This document shows, piece after piece, positions 45,758 to 55,778 of a stretch of DNA of 64,000 nucleotides. The notes below the pieces were generated by a model. The model made no database searches, was not told the origin of the DNA, and saw only the letters and a program-made list of their open reading frames with translations. How positions within the stretch are numbered: position 1 is the first letter of the stretch; each line of letters starts with the position of its first letter. The translations under genes were made by a program, and so were the position numbers. The DNA comes from Saprospiraceae bacterium (lineage in GTDB: Bacteria; Bacteroidota; Bacteroidia; Chitinophagales; Saprospiraceae), in the NCBI GenBank assembly GCA_016714765.1, contig JADKCF010000002.1:186001-250000 (forward strand). The letters are read 5' to 3'.

Positions 45758-46141
45758 TTAAAATGGCAGATCATCAAAGTCTGATGGCAAGCCTCCTCCG
45801 CCGAATTCATTGTTTTCTTCAAAAACTGGAGGTGCCGGAGGTGCAGCTGATGCTGCCTGAAACCCTTGATTGGCAGGATTGGATTTGTCTACTTTCCATG
45901 CATTGAGATTGGTAAAGTACTTTCCTTGCCACTCACGGCCTCTTAGATCAAAAGAGACTTTTATTTTATCTCCTTCTTCACAACTGTCTATGATACCACA
46001 TTTATCCTGGGTCAGTTGAAATTTTACATATTGTGGGTAGGTGCCTTCTGTAGTAATAACAAACTCTCTAGTCTGAAAAGAACTCGATTTACTTTCGATG
46101 TCAAATTTTTTGTGCATTGTACCTTCTATCTCGAATGTCAT
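45758..46141 (-). CDS. DUF3127 family SSB-like protein
   Basis: A 127-residue protein. The OB-like fold (about 1-95; MTFEIEGTMHKKFD, FVITTEGTYPQYVKFQLTQDKC, DRGREWQGKYFTNLNAW-like) is followed by a Pro/Ala linker and an acidic tip ENNEFGGGGLPSDFDDLPF, closely like SSB tails. The family is described as single-stranded DNA-binding-like and is common in Bacteroidota. Its role is unclear, perhaps DNA repair or transfer. It lies 30 bp after proS. Confidence 0.85.
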   Translation of the reverse strand: MTFEIEGTMHKKFDIESKSSSFQTREFVITTEGTYPQYVKFQLTQDKCGIIDSCEEGDKIKVSFDLRGREWQGKYFTNLNAWKVDKSNPANQGFQAASAAPPAPPVFEENNEFGGGGLPSDFDDLPF

Positions 46142-46171
46142 GGTATAATATTTTAAAAGTATGATAAATAA

Positions 46172-47641
46172 TTAATAAGCTTTGGCAAAAATGACCCTTC
46201 GCTCGGAAATTTTTCCGGAATAGATACATTTTCCCGACTCAGATGGTGCGTCCAGAGGTATACATCTGATGGTGGCTTTGGTTTCTTCTTTGATTTTTTC
46301 TTCGGTTTCAGAGGTACCGTCCCAGTGGCAGGACAAAAATCCACCCTTGTTTTCGAGTACATCTTTAAACTGATCATAACTGTCCACCTTTGTGATATGG
46401 CTATCCCTATAAGCTTTTGCCCTCTGAAACAGGTTTTCCTGTATATCATCGAGTAGAGACGACACATAAGGGACGACCTGATCCATAGCTATGCTTGTTT
46501 TTTCTTTGGTATCTCTCCTTGCTACTTCTATAGTATTGTTTTCCAGGTCTCTTTTGCCCAGGCCCAACCTTACAGGCACACCCATCATTTCATATTCTGC
46601 AAATTTGAATCCAGGCCTTTTTGTCTCATCGGTATCTATTTTCACACTTATGCCCAGTGCTTTGAGAGCTTCACTTATATTTTTTGCCTTTTCGAGCAAC
46701 TCAGGATCAGGTTTTGGAATCGGCACGATGACCACCTGAAAAGGAGCCAATTTTGGAGGCAAGACCAGACCTTCGTCATCCGAATGTGTCATGATAAGCC
46801 CTCCTATCAGACGAGTAGAAACACCCCATGAAGTAGCCCAAACATATTCGTTTTCATTTTTATCATTGCTGAAAGTAACGTTAAAAGCTTTAGCAAAATT
46901 CTGGCCCAAAAAATGCGAAGTTCCGGCCTGCAATGCCTTACCATCTTGCATGAGGGCCTCAATTGTAAAAGTATCGTCTGCACCTGCAAATCGTTCGTTT
47001 TCGGATTTGAAGCCTTTGATGACAGGCATCGCCATCCACTCCTCGGCAAACCTGGCATAAACATCGTGTATTAGTCTGGCTTCAGCTATAGCCTCGCTTT
47101 TAGTCGAATGAGCTGTGTGACCTTCCTGCCAAAGAAACTCAGCAGTACGTAGAAATGGTCTTGTACGCATTTCCCATCTTACTACATTGGCCCATTGGTT
47201 GATAAGGATAGGAAGATCTCTGTAAGATTGTATCCAGTCACGATATGTATTCCATATAATTGCTTCACTTGTGGGCCTTACGATAAGCTCCTCCTCCAGT
47301 TTTGCTTCAGGGTCTACGATCAGTTTTCCCTTATTGTCAGGATCAGCTTTCAGTCTGTAGTGTGTGACGATAGCACATTCCTTGGCAAAACCTTCTGCAT
47401 TTTTTTCTTCAGCTTCGAATAGGCTTTTAGGTACAAACAGGGGAAAATAAGCGTTTACATGTCCTGTTTCCTTAAACATTTTGTCCAGTTGATCTCTCAT
47501 TTTTTCCCAGATCGCATATCCATAGGGCTTGATGACCATACAACCCCGCACAGCACTACTATCTGCCAGTCCCGCCTTCTTTACAATGTCATTATACCAT
47601 TGCGAATAATTCTCTTCCCTGCTTGTGATCTCTTTTGCCAT
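46172..47641 (-). CDS. proS: Prolyl-tRNA synthetase (archaeal/eukaryotic type)
   Basis: A 489-residue class II synthetase charging tRNA-Pro. The catalytic core has motif 2 and 3 regions (VRPTSEAIIWNTYRDWIQSYRDLP, RTRPFLRTAEFLWQEGHTAH, SWGVSTRLIGGLIMTHSDDEGLVLPP), then an anticodon-binding domain (about 275-380). The C-terminal zinc-like extension and final ERRVIFAKAY are the mark of the type 3 ProS group, not the longer bacterial type with an editing domain. It precedes the DUF3127 gene on the same strand. Confidence 0.96.
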   Translation of the reverse strand: MAKEITSREENYSQWYNDIVKKAGLADSSAVRGCMVIKPYGYAIWEKMRDQLDKMFKETGHVNAYFPLFVPKSLFEAEEKNAEGFAKECAIVTHYRLKADPDNKGKLIVDPEAKLEEELIVRPTSEAIIWNTYRDWIQSYRDLPILINQWANVVRWEMRTRPFLRTAEFLWQEGHTAHSTKSEAIAEARLIHDVYARFAEEWMAMPVIKGFKSENERFAGADDTFTIEALMQDGKALQAGTSHFLGQNFAKAFNVTFSNDKNENEYVWATSWGVSTRLIGGLIMTHSDDEGLVLPPKLAPFQVVIVPIPKPDPELLEKAKNISEALKALGISVKIDTDETKRPGFKFAEYEMMGVPVRLGLGKRDLENNTIEVARRDTKEKTSIAMDQVVPYVSSLLDDIQENLFQRAKAYRDSHITKVDSYDQFKDVLENKGGFLSCHWDGTSETEEKIKEETKATIRCIPLDAPSESGKCIYSGKISERRVIFAKAY

Positions 47642-47893
47642 ATATGAAGTATCTGATGCTTATGTTAAAAATAAATTAATGATTTGTTTTATTGAACTTT
47701 TATAGGGTTAAAAACGTCATAAAGTCATAAGTCCATGATTCTTGAATAGTTAAGTAAAGACTTTAACATTTGGAAGAAATAACTTTAAGTGAATTTTAAC
47801 GTAATATTTAGTGCAAAAGTAATAAATTGCACTCGATTTAATAAGAAAGACATATTTATTGCGATCAAAAAATAATTTTTAAAAAATAATAAC

Positions 47894-49192
47894 ATGAAAG
47901 CCCGATTTTTTACAAAGTATTTAGTCATGATGATGGTTCTCTCGTCTATGATGGTACAGGCTCAGTTTGACGATCTGTACTATGATTACAAAAAGGACGA
48001 GATTAAGGTCAAAAAAACAGCTGACGTAGCTTATAATGATGATTATTCAGATCAAACTTATAATGACGATAGTTATAATTATGACAATGATGATTATGAC
48101 AATTATGATGATTATTCTTATGAAACACGTATAAGAAGATTTTCTAACCCTGTTATGCACAACAGCTACTATTCCAATTTTAATTCGTGGTGGTATGACG
48201 ATTATTATTACAATAATCCATATTACGGTAATAATTATGGTGTCAATATCTTCCTGGGATCTCCCTGGAACAGCTGGAACAGACCATGGGGTTTTAATAA
48301 TTACGGATATGGTTTTGGATATAACAGCTGGGGATACAACAGTTGGAATTCATGGAATAATCCGTGGGGCTGGAACAGTTGGAATGGATGTCCTAACTAT
48401 GGATGGGGTAATAATTTTTATACCAATAATTACTATGGTGGTGGATACTACAACAACGGTTGGGGCAACAATGGTTGGGGTAACAACGGATGGAACAACA
48501 ATAATGGAGGCAACGATTATTCCAATAAAGTTTATGGCAGCCGTAAAGGCGGTTCCTTATCCACATCCACCAAAGGTCGTAATGCATCTCCCAGAAGAGA
48601 GGGTGTGACAGGTGGGGGATCAGGACCTAAAGAAGACAAAGTGGGATTGACACGTGACAATACCAATGGCGTTTCAGAAAGAAGCAAGAGTACGGATAAA
48701 AGTTTCCGTGGGGATATCAGAGATAGAAACGGAGAGTCAACTGTAAAAAAAGAAAGTACCGGAAGGACAGAAAGATCTAGAATCTACACTAATCCTGACA
48801 GAAACAACGGAACAGTAAATCCTAATACCCGCAATAACAGGAGTACTGAACCTGCAGAGTCCAGAAGAAATGATACCAGAAGTACCAGACCAGAAACAAG
48901 AAAGGAAAATGGTAACGACTCTAATACAAAAAGAAATAATAATGAAAGCGTGAGACCAAATCGGTCAGAAAGTAATACAAGATCAAACAGGAATATCGAT
49001 TCGGGATCTAGCAGAAGCAGTTCTAGTTGGGATTCTAGCCCATCCAGAGGAAGCAGCCGAGATTCTGGTTCTTCATCTCAAGGTAGCGGTATGGGATCAT
49101 CCAGATCATCCTCATCTGGCAGCAGTGGCAGTAGTGGATCATCCAGATCAGGCGGCGGCGGCGGTGGTTCCTCACGCAGAGGTGGCGGATAA
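47894..49192 (+). CDS. Secreted low-complexity W/N/Y/G- and S/R-rich protein
   Basis: A 432-residue protein with a signal peptide (to about residue 23, ending MVQAQ). Compositional blocks follow. Residues 28-85 are acidic with many Asp, Tyr and Asn. Residues 90-215 are W/N/G/Y-rich with repeating SWNSWNN and WGNNGWGNN phrases. Residues 215-370 are rich in Arg, Asn, Ser and Thr. Residues 370-432 form a Ser/Gly tail ending SSRRGGG. It resembles disordered structural or adhesive proteins. No sorting domain or family is recognised. A terminator follows its stop. Function is unknown. Confidence 0.75.
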   Translation: MKARFFTKYLVMMMVLSSMMVQAQFDDLYYDYKKDEIKVKKTADVAYNDDYSDQTYNDDSYNYDNDDYDNYDDYSYETRIRRFSNPVMHNSYYSNFNSWWYDDYYYNNPYYGNNYGVNIFLGSPWNSWNRPWGFNNYGYGFGYNSWGYNSWNSWNNPWGWNSWNGCPNYGWGNNFYTNNYYGGGYYNNGWGNNGWGNNGWNNNNGGNDYSNKVYGSRKGGSLSTSTKGRNASPRREGVTGGGSGPKEDKVGLTRDNTNGVSERSKSTDKSFRGDIRDRNGESTVKKESTGRTERSRIYTNPDRNNGTVNPNTRNNRSTEPAESRRNDTRSTRPETRKENGNDSNTKRNNNESVRPNRSESNTRSNRNIDSGSSRSSSSWDSSPSRGSSRDSGSSSQGSGMGSSRSSSSGSSGSSGSSRSGGGGGGSSRRGGG

Positions 49193-49238
49193 ATAAAATC
49201 GATGTGGCTTCAAAAAACCACGTTACATTATAATCTAC

Positions 49239-49277
49239 AGGGCTGAAGTAATATAACAATTATTCAGCCCTTTTTTT
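49239..49277 (+). terminator. Terminator after the low-complexity gene
   Basis: AGGGCTGAA pairs perfectly with TTCAGCCCT across a 15-nt loop, followed by a run of seven T. Confidence 0.85.
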
Positions 49278-49295
49278 AACCAAAAAATAGATAAA

Positions 49296-50777
49296 ATGAA
49301 AACTTTCAACATACTTATACTCGTGTTATTTTCTGTAATGAGTAGCAAGGCTCAAAATATTTCTGATATGGTAAGATGGAGTTCCATCGACCAGGTCGGA
49401 ACAGCCAGAACATTGGGGGTAGGAAGCTCCTTTGGTTCAATGGGTGGTGATTTTTCTGTCATCAATATCAATCCATCCGGTATTGCAGAGTACAGAGTGT
49501 CAGAATTTACTTTCACTCCTACCATGAGAAACACAAAAACCGATGCTTTTTTTGAAAAAAATCCGGCAGAAACTCAGTTTACTAAAGGTACCAAAATTGG
49601 TTTGGACAATATAGGCTTCGTCATTGCAAGCAATCCCGGCTCCAACTGGTCAAGTTCTAATTTTGCTTTTGGATATTCCAGGATAGCAGACTTGCAAAGA
49701 AATGTAGAATTGAAAGGCAAAGTCAGCGGATCTATCACAACATATTTTGCAGAGCAGGCAAATGGTAAAAGTCCGGATGATTTAGATGAGTTTGTGAGTT
49801 TTGCGGCATACAATACAGGAGCTATTTTTGACTTTGATAAAAACAATGACTACGATACTGACTTTGTTGATGCTGCCACACCGGTTTACCGAACCCAGGA
49901 TATTTCGCAAAAAGGTGGCATCAACGAGCTGACTTTCGGATGGGCAGGAGAGTATAAACACCAACTTAACCTTGGTTTTTCAGTAGGTGTACCTTTTGCA
50001 AATTTTGAGGAGATAAAAACATATACAGAAGACGATCCTCAGGATTTGATTGCCACATTCAGAAGTCTGTCATACACAGAAAACCTGAACACTTCGGGTG
50101 TAGGTTTCAATGTGAAGGCTGGATTTACCTATAAACTATTTAACAGATTAAGACTCGCAGGTGCTTTTCATTCGCCGACATACTATAAATTTACAGATGA
50201 TTATAGTACGTCTATGGAGTATTCTTATGTAGATGGTAGTCCCGAAACTTATTCATACGAATCACCGGAAGGAACATTTGAGTACAGAATGACGACTCCC
50301 TGGAGAGCAGTAGGAAGCTTGGGGACTACTTACAAAATAGGCGATGATATAAAAGGATTTGTCAATGCCGATGTCGAATATCTGGATTACACCAATGCCA
50401 ATTATAATGGTACAGCCTACAGTTCTTCCTCGGCAGAACAACAGTGGACCAGTCAGGTAAACAGAGATATACAAAGAAGACTTGGCCAGGCTACCAATCT
50501 TAGATTAGGTACAGAATTAGCTTATAAAAACCTGAGGCTTCGTGCCGGGTATGGATGGGAACGTACTGCTTTTAATGCAGATGATTTTTATAACCATAAA
50601 ACCTCATTCGGAATAGGCTTTAGGGAAGACAACTTCTTCATCGACCTTGGTTTCAGAGTAGCAAAGTACGAAGAAGGCTATAATCCATATGTTGTACTGG
50701 ACTCTGAGCTGGACCCGCTATCCAATATTAGCACTACACGTTCTCGAGGAGCTCTGACACTGGGCTTTAAATTCTGA
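49296..50777 (+). CDS. Outer-membrane protein, OmpP1/FadL/TodX-type beta barrel
   Basis: A 493-residue protein with a signal peptide (ending SSKAQ). The N-terminal DMVRWSSIDQVGTARTLGVGSSFGSMGGDFSV precedes a long series of amphipathic strands (for example FGWAGEYKHQLNLGFSVGVPF) and ends in a barrel-closing GALTLGFKF with a terminal Phe. This is the layout of OmpP1/FadL-type channels for hydrophobic compounds. The substrate is unknown; FadL-type function is inference. It begins 19 bp after a terminator, with no promoter motif seen. Confidence 0.85.
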   Translation: MKTFNILILVLFSVMSSKAQNISDMVRWSSIDQVGTARTLGVGSSFGSMGGDFSVININPSGIAEYRVSEFTFTPTMRNTKTDAFFEKNPAETQFTKGTKIGLDNIGFVIASNPGSNWSSSNFAFGYSRIADLQRNVELKGKVSGSITTYFAEQANGKSPDDLDEFVSFAAYNTGAIFDFDKNNDYDTDFVDAATPVYRTQDISQKGGINELTFGWAGEYKHQLNLGFSVGVPFANFEEIKTYTEDDPQDLIATFRSLSYTENLNTSGVGFNVKAGFTYKLFNRLRLAGAFHSPTYYKFTDDYSTSMEYSYVDGSPETYSYESPEGTFEYRMTTPWRAVGSLGTTYKIGDDIKGFVNADVEYLDYTNANYNGTAYSSSSAEQQWTSQVNRDIQRRLGQATNLRLGTELAYKNLRLRAGYGWERTAFNADDFYNHKTSFGIGFREDNFFIDLGFRVAKYEEGYNPYVVLDSELDPLSNISTTRSRGALTLGFKF

Positions 50778-50989
50778 TACTGAATACCTGATACACTCAA
50801 CATCTTTTGTACTGGTTATAAATCTTTAGTATAATCTTTTAAACTGGATTTCATTGTTGTCCCTATACTTCAGATAGTAAAAAAGCATGGAGTATTTCAT
50901 TGAAAAACAGTGGGTTAAGTAGTTTTAAGTGTGGTTTGAAAAGTGTAGTAAGCCCTGACAATTGTATGGTTTTATTATAATCACAAACC

Positions 50990-50997
50990 TACTTTTG
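50990..50997 (+). promoter_or_regulatory. Candidate promoter of leu operon
   Basis: TACTTTTG matches TAnnTTTG, 31 bp before the leuA start. No leader peptide or T-box-like structure was seen in the 250 bp upstream. Confidence 0.5.
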
Positions 50998-51028
50998 CTG
51001 TTCAGTTTCAGATCAACAAAAAAGATTT

Positions 51029-52192
51029 ATGTCTCCAGAGAGAGTATATATATTTGACACAAGCCTTAGAGATGGCCAGCAGGTACCGGGATGTAAATTG
51101 CGTAAAGAGCAAAAAATCGCTATTGCTGAACAATTGGATGTTTTCGGAGTAGATGTGATAGAAGCCGGTTTCCCCATATCGAGCCCGGGGGATTTCGATG
51201 CAGTACAAGCCGTAGCAGGAATAGTAAAAAACGCCACCGTCTGTGGTTTGTCCAGAGCCGTCGCCAATGATATAGAAGTGGCTGCTGCAGCTGTAAAAAA
51301 TGCGGTGAGGCCCAGAATACACACAGGTATCGGCACCTCTGACAGCCATATCAGATTTAAACTTAATTCTACACGAGAAGACATTATTGAAAGGGCGATC
51401 GCCGCTGTTAAACTTGCCAAGTCTTATGTAGAGGATGTAGAGTTTTATGCAGAAGACGCCGGCCGTACTGACAATGAATTTTTGGCCAGGGTCTGCGAAG
51501 CAGCCATAAAAGCAGGTGCAACAGTACTCAATATTCCGGATACCACAGGATATTGTCTTCCCCATGAGTATGGTGATAAAATAGCTTATCTGAGGGAGCA
51601 TGTCGCAGGTATTCACAAAGCAATACTATCGACCCATTGTCACAATGATCTCGGTATGGCCACTGCCAACTCCATAGCAGGTATTGAGAACGGCGCCAGA
51701 CAAATAGAATGTACGATCAACGGTATCGGCGAACGAGCAGGCAATACTGCGCTCGAAGAGGTCGTGATGATCATCAGACAAAGACTTAATCACCGATATT
51801 ATACAAATGTACAAACACCAATGCTTAAAAACCTGAGTCAGTTGGTAGCTGATACGATGGGTATGCCTGTGCAGGCCAATAAAGCCATCGTCGGAGCTAA
51901 TGCTTTTGCACATTCGTCAGGTATTCATCAGGATGGTGTTATAAAACATCGGGAAACATACGAGATTATAGACCCCGCAGATGTCGGTGTAGATCACTCA
52001 TCTATTGTACTTACGGCGCGTTCAGGCAGAGCGGCACTTGCATATAGATTTAAGGAACTGGGATACCATCTCAGAAAAGATGAACTGGATGTTGCATATC
52101 AGCATTTTTTGGTCTTGGCCGATCAGCAAAAAGAAGTGGTAGACAATGACCTGGAGATACTGTTTAACGAAAAAATATTTATCCTGATATAA
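51029..52192 (+). CDS. leuA: 2-isopropylmalate synthase
   Basis: A 387-residue enzyme that joins acetyl-CoA and 2-oxoisovalerate, the first step of leucine synthesis. The active-site motifs are FDTSLRDGQQVPG at the start, HIRFKL, AEDAGRTDNEFL, LSTHCHNDLGMATANSIAGI (metal His residues) and NGIGERAGN. At about 390 residues it lacks the C-terminal LeuA regulatory domain of 500-residue enzymes, so leucine feedback control by that domain is absent. It opens the leuACDB operon. Confidence 0.94.
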   Translation: MSPERVYIFDTSLRDGQQVPGCKLRKEQKIAIAEQLDVFGVDVIEAGFPISSPGDFDAVQAVAGIVKNATVCGLSRAVANDIEVAAAAVKNAVRPRIHTGIGTSDSHIRFKLNSTREDIIERAIAAVKLAKSYVEDVEFYAEDAGRTDNEFLARVCEAAIKAGATVLNIPDTTGYCLPHEYGDKIAYLREHVAGIHKAILSTHCHNDLGMATANSIAGIENGARQIECTINGIGERAGNTALEEVVMIIRQRLNHRYYTNVQTPMLKNLSQLVADTMGMPVQANKAIVGANAFAHSSGIHQDGVIKHRETYEIIDPADVGVDHSSIVLTARSGRAALAYRFKELGYHLRKDELDVAYQHFLVLADQQKEVVDNDLEILFNEKIFILI

Positions 52193-52235
52193 AATCTCGA
52201 TTATCCACACACTTGACCCATTAAAAAAAGACAAA

Positions 52236-53614
52236 TTGACTTTATTTGAAAAAATATGGAATGCTCATATCGTTAAATCCATAGACGAAAATCGGGACAT
52301 CATATACATAGACAAACACCTCATTCATGAAGTGACCAGCCCCCAGGCCTTCGATGGTCTTAAAGAACGTAATTTAGGTATATTCAGAAAGGATAGGATT
52401 TTGGCAACTGCCGACCATAATGTTCCGACTATAAATCAACATTTGCCTATCCATGACCCTATGGGGCGTCTGCAGGTAGAAAAACTCACCCAAAACTGTA
52501 TGGAATTTGATGTAGAGTTGTATGGACTTGGTCATCAGTATCAGGGTATCGTTCATGTTATCGGACCTGAGCTAGGTATTACTTTACCCGGCATGACAAT
52601 AGTGTGCGGAGATAGTCATACCAGTACTCACGGTGCATTTGGAAATATATCTTTTGGTATAGGTACATCACAAGTAGAGCAGGTCATGGCAACCCAATGT
52701 CTTGTGCTGGAACGACCCAAAACTATGCGCATCAATATAGAAGGTATCATACCCAAAGGTGTGTACTCTAAAGATATCGTCTTGTATATCATATCCAAAC
52801 TAACAGCAGCGGGTGGAACAGGTTATTTTATTGAGTTTGCGGGATCGGCTATCAGATCATTATCCATGGAGGCCAGGATGACTATTTGCAACATGAGTAT
52901 AGAGATGGGTGCCAGAGGAGGTATGATAGCACCGGATGAGACAACTTTTGCTTACATTAAAGGAAGAAAATTTGCACCTGACGGCACTCGTTGGGATGCA
53001 GCACTGGCATATTGGCAAACACTTTTTCTGACAAAAATGCTGTCTTTGATGCAGAACACACTTTTAGTGCTGCCGACATAGAACCGATGGTGACCTACGG
53101 TACTAATCCCGGCATGGGTATGGGCATATCAGAGACAATCTCTGTAGATCATACTTCGGACTCTAATCTAAAATCACTGGCTTATATGGGTTTGTATACC
53201 GGACAATCCCTGGTAGGCAAAAACATAGAAAATGTTTTCATCGGTAGTTGTACCAACAGTCGGATAGAAGACCTTCGGCAAGTAGCAGCTTTCATCAGGG
53301 GAAAACAAAAAGCAGCACACGTCAAAGCGTACATTGTCCCAGGGTCCAAACAGGTCGAGATGCAAGCCAAGGCTGAGGGACTGGACAAAATATTTGCGGA
53401 AGCTGGATTCGAACTAAGAGAACCAGGGTGCAGTGCATGCCTGGGCATGAATGAAGACAAAATTCCCTCCGGCGAATATTGTGTTTCTACGTCCAATCGT
53501 AATTTTGAAGGTAGACAAGGTCAGGGAGCACGCACCATTCTGGCAAGCCCGATGATGGCTGCCGCCGCCGCAATTGAAGGTAAGATCGTTGATGTCCGCC
53601 AATATTTAAACTAA
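52236..53614 (+). CDS. leuC: 3-isopropylmalate dehydratase large subunit, split by one frameshift
   Basis: The LeuC subunit isomerises 3- and 2-isopropylmalate with LeuD. The 5' part, from TTG 52236, has TADHNVPT, GDSHTSTHGAFG and APDETTFAYI. The 3' part has the iron-sulfur Cys in FIGSCTNSRIEDL and in EPGCSACLGMNEDK. The frame is lost at a five-T run (53023-53027); one added T joins WQTLF to SDKNAVFDAEHTF and restores a protein of about 460 residues, the normal size. Both halves are otherwise sound and the operon is intact, so an uncorrected homopolymer indel is the likely cause. Confidence 0.88.
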
Positions 53615-53620
53615 AATATA

Positions 53621-54211
53621 ATGAAAAAATTGAACAGGATTGTCAGCACGGCAGTACCCCTTCCGATCGAAGATATAGATACCGATCAGATCATTCCTGC
53701 CAGATTCCTTAAGGCGGTGTCCAAAGAAGGATTTGGACAAAATTTATTCAGGGACTGGAGGTATCACAATGACGGCACATTGATCAGTGATTTTGTGCTA
53801 AACAATGATACATTTAATGGTCAGATCCTTGTAGCAGGAAGAAATTTCGGATGTGGCTCCAGTAGAGAACATGCTGCCTGGTCGCTGGCAGATTATGGGT
53901 TTAGCGTAGTTATCAGTAGTTTTTTTGCAGATATATTTAGAGGGAATGCCCTCAACAATGGTATACTGCCACTTCAGGTTGGCCAGGACGTATTACATCA
54001 GATATTTGCTATAATAGAAAAAGATCACCGTACTATATTCGAAATCAACGTGGATGAACAAAAGCTAAAAGTTGGGGACATGCAGGTGACATTTGATCTG
54101 GACCCATATAAAAAAGTTTGTCTTATAAATGGCTACGACGACATAGATTACTTATTGAGTATCAAAGATGATATAGAATCTTTTGAAAAAAACAGAGTAT
54201 TTACACTATAA
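53621..54211 (+). CDS. leuD: 3-isopropylmalate dehydratase small subunit
   Basis: A 196-residue swivelling-domain partner of LeuC. The signature NFGCGSSREHAAWSL lies at about residues 84-98, after TDQIIPARFLK. FFADIFRGNALNNGILPL is the other conserved segment. It begins 6 bp after leuC. Confidence 0.96.
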   Translation: MKKLNRIVSTAVPLPIEDIDTDQIIPARFLKAVSKEGFGQNLFRDWRYHNDGTLISDFVLNNDTFNGQILVAGRNFGCGSSREHAAWSLADYGFSVVISSFFADIFRGNALNNGILPLQVGQDVLHQIFAIIEKDHRTIFEINVDEQKLKVGDMQVTFDLDPYKKVCLINGYDDIDYLLSIKDDIESFEKNRVFTL

Positions 54212-54230
54212 TAACTGAAGATACAAGCCA

Positions 54231-55292
54231 ATGAGTATAAAATCACTCCATAAAATAACCGTTTTGCCGGGAGATGGCATCGGGCCTGAAGTTATAACAC
54301 AAGCATTAAAAGTGGTGACATCCATTACACAAAAGTATGGTCATCAATGGGAAATAGAAAAAGCACTGATCGGGGCATGTGCCATCGATGCTACCGGAGA
54401 TCCATTTCCGGACGCCTCACTTTCTGCCTGTAATTCAGCTGACGCTATCCTGCTTGGTGCCATAGGCGATCCCAAATACGATAATGATCCTTCTGCACTT
54501 GTGAGGCCGGAGCAGGGATTGCTGCGTATGCGAAAATCACTCGGTCTTTATGCCAATATCCGACCTGTCAAAATATATCCCCAGTTGGTCCATCTATCTG
54601 TGTTTAAACCGGAGGTATTGCGCAATGTGGATTTTGTTATCTACCGCGAACTGACGGGTGGCATATATTTCGGTGAGAAGATAAAGGAAGCTACATACTC
54701 CTCAGATCTATGTATTTATCACAGATATGAGGTAGAACGCATCACACATCTGGCATTCAGACAAGCAATGTTGCGCAGAAAAAAGCTAACTCTTGTGGAT
54801 AAAGCCAATGTACTCGAGACATCCCGTCTGTGGAGATCCGTCGTCCGTGAAATAGGCACATCATATCCCGAAGTAGAGTTGGATTATATGTTTATAGACA
54901 ACGCTGCCATGCAAGTTATATTGAATCCATCGAGATTTGATGTGGTTTTATGCGACAATCTGTTTGGAGATATCCTTTCTGATGAGGCAAGTGTATTGTC
55001 CGGGTCTATGGGACTGCTACCATCCGCTTCCAAAGGAGAAGCCACAGCATTATACGAACCAATACATGGATCATATCCTCAGGCAGCAGGCAAAGATATA
55101 GCCAACCCAATGGCAACGATCCTGTCTGTAGAAATGATGCTCAGAGACTTTGGTTATATATCTGAAGCGAATGATATTATTCGTGCAGTAGATGATTGTA
55201 TAGCAGAAAGTTTTCTGACTGAAGATTTACATCCTGCTGTTTCCAGAAAATGCTCAGAAGTAGGAGACAGGGTTGCTGCCCTGATCAGGTAA
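54231..55292 (+). CDS. leuB: 3-isopropylmalate dehydrogenase
   Basis: A 353-residue NAD-dependent decarboxylating dehydrogenase that makes 2-oxoisocaproate, the leucine precursor. Substrate and metal motifs are visible: LPGDGIGPEV, LRKSLGLYANIRPVK-like RMRKSLGLYANIRP, YRELTGGIYFG, DKANVLETSRLW, DNAAMQVILNPSRFDVV, NLFGDILSDEASVLSGSMGLLPSA and EPIHGSYPQAAGKDIANP. It closes the leuACDB set, 19 bp after leuD. The final transamination step is encoded elsewhere. Confidence 0.97.
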   Translation: MSIKSLHKITVLPGDGIGPEVITQALKVVTSITQKYGHQWEIEKALIGACAIDATGDPFPDASLSACNSADAILLGAIGDPKYDNDPSALVRPEQGLLRMRKSLGLYANIRPVKIYPQLVHLSVFKPEVLRNVDFVIYRELTGGIYFGEKIKEATYSSDLCIYHRYEVERITHLAFRQAMLRRKKLTLVDKANVLETSRLWRSVVREIGTSYPEVELDYMFIDNAAMQVILNPSRFDVVLCDNLFGDILSDEASVLSGSMGLLPSASKGEATALYEPIHGSYPQAAGKDIANPMATILSVEMMLRDFGYISEANDIIRAVDDCIAESFLTEDLHPAVSRKCSEVGDRVAALIR

Positions 55293-55778
55293 GCAAATTT
55301 TTTATTTTGCTAATATGTGAAACACCTAATTAAGAATAATATTTGCTTGCTTTGGTATGTCCAATCGGTAGTGATTCTGATTGCTCAAAACAATTATCGC
55401 TATTACAAAATATAATACTGTTTTTAATAAAATTTCGGCTATAAATTGTACTCTAAGTAAAATTTATAAATCAAAATTAGCTAAATCAGTAATAAAATAA
55501 TAATTATAAAAATGACTACGATAAAAAAGTATCAAAAACATCAAAAAAGGGTGATAAAAAAGATAAAACTTGTATGGATTCCGTGAATCAATACGACAAC
55601 AAACCCAAAAAAAGGACTTAAACATGATATATATCATCATTTTTGTGTTGTCATACCAAAGTTTTTTACACCAGATGATGACACCTCCCCAAGGTTTAAG
55701 AAAACAATTTACTTTATTGGTAGAAATATTAATTTCTTTATTATTTATTTTATTAACTAATCACAACATTCTTATCCA
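55293..55778. other. Intergenic region with inverted repeat copy
   Basis: 486 bp, very A/T-rich. It holds the left copy of the 21-bp inverted repeat (55570-55590) and a 14-bp palindrome ATGATATATATCAT (55624-55637). Short frames here (24 and 70 codons) have no coding character. No TAnnTTTG promoter was found in it. Confidence 0.5.
55570..55590 (+). repeat. 21-bp inverted repeat, left copy
   Basis: Begins TTGTATGG and ends GTGAATCA. It is a perfect inverted match to 59080-59100, with the flanking bases different. The pair encloses the beta-helix adhesin gene. Confidence 0.9.

Noticed and set aside
50778..51028. Leader peptide or T-box upstream of leuA
   Set aside because: No run of leucine codons in a short frame, no T-box motif and no terminator/antiterminator pair was found.
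52991..53081. Programmed frameshifting in leuC
   Set aside because: A plain T run with no slippery heptamer, stem-loop or conserved recoding site is seen, and other genes here show similar indels. A sequencing or assembly error is simpler.
55512..55586. 24-codon basic reading frame ending in the left inverted repeat
   Set aside because: Low-complexity Lys/Gln content in A/T-rich sequence, no promoter or ribosome-binding evidence and no recognisable relative.
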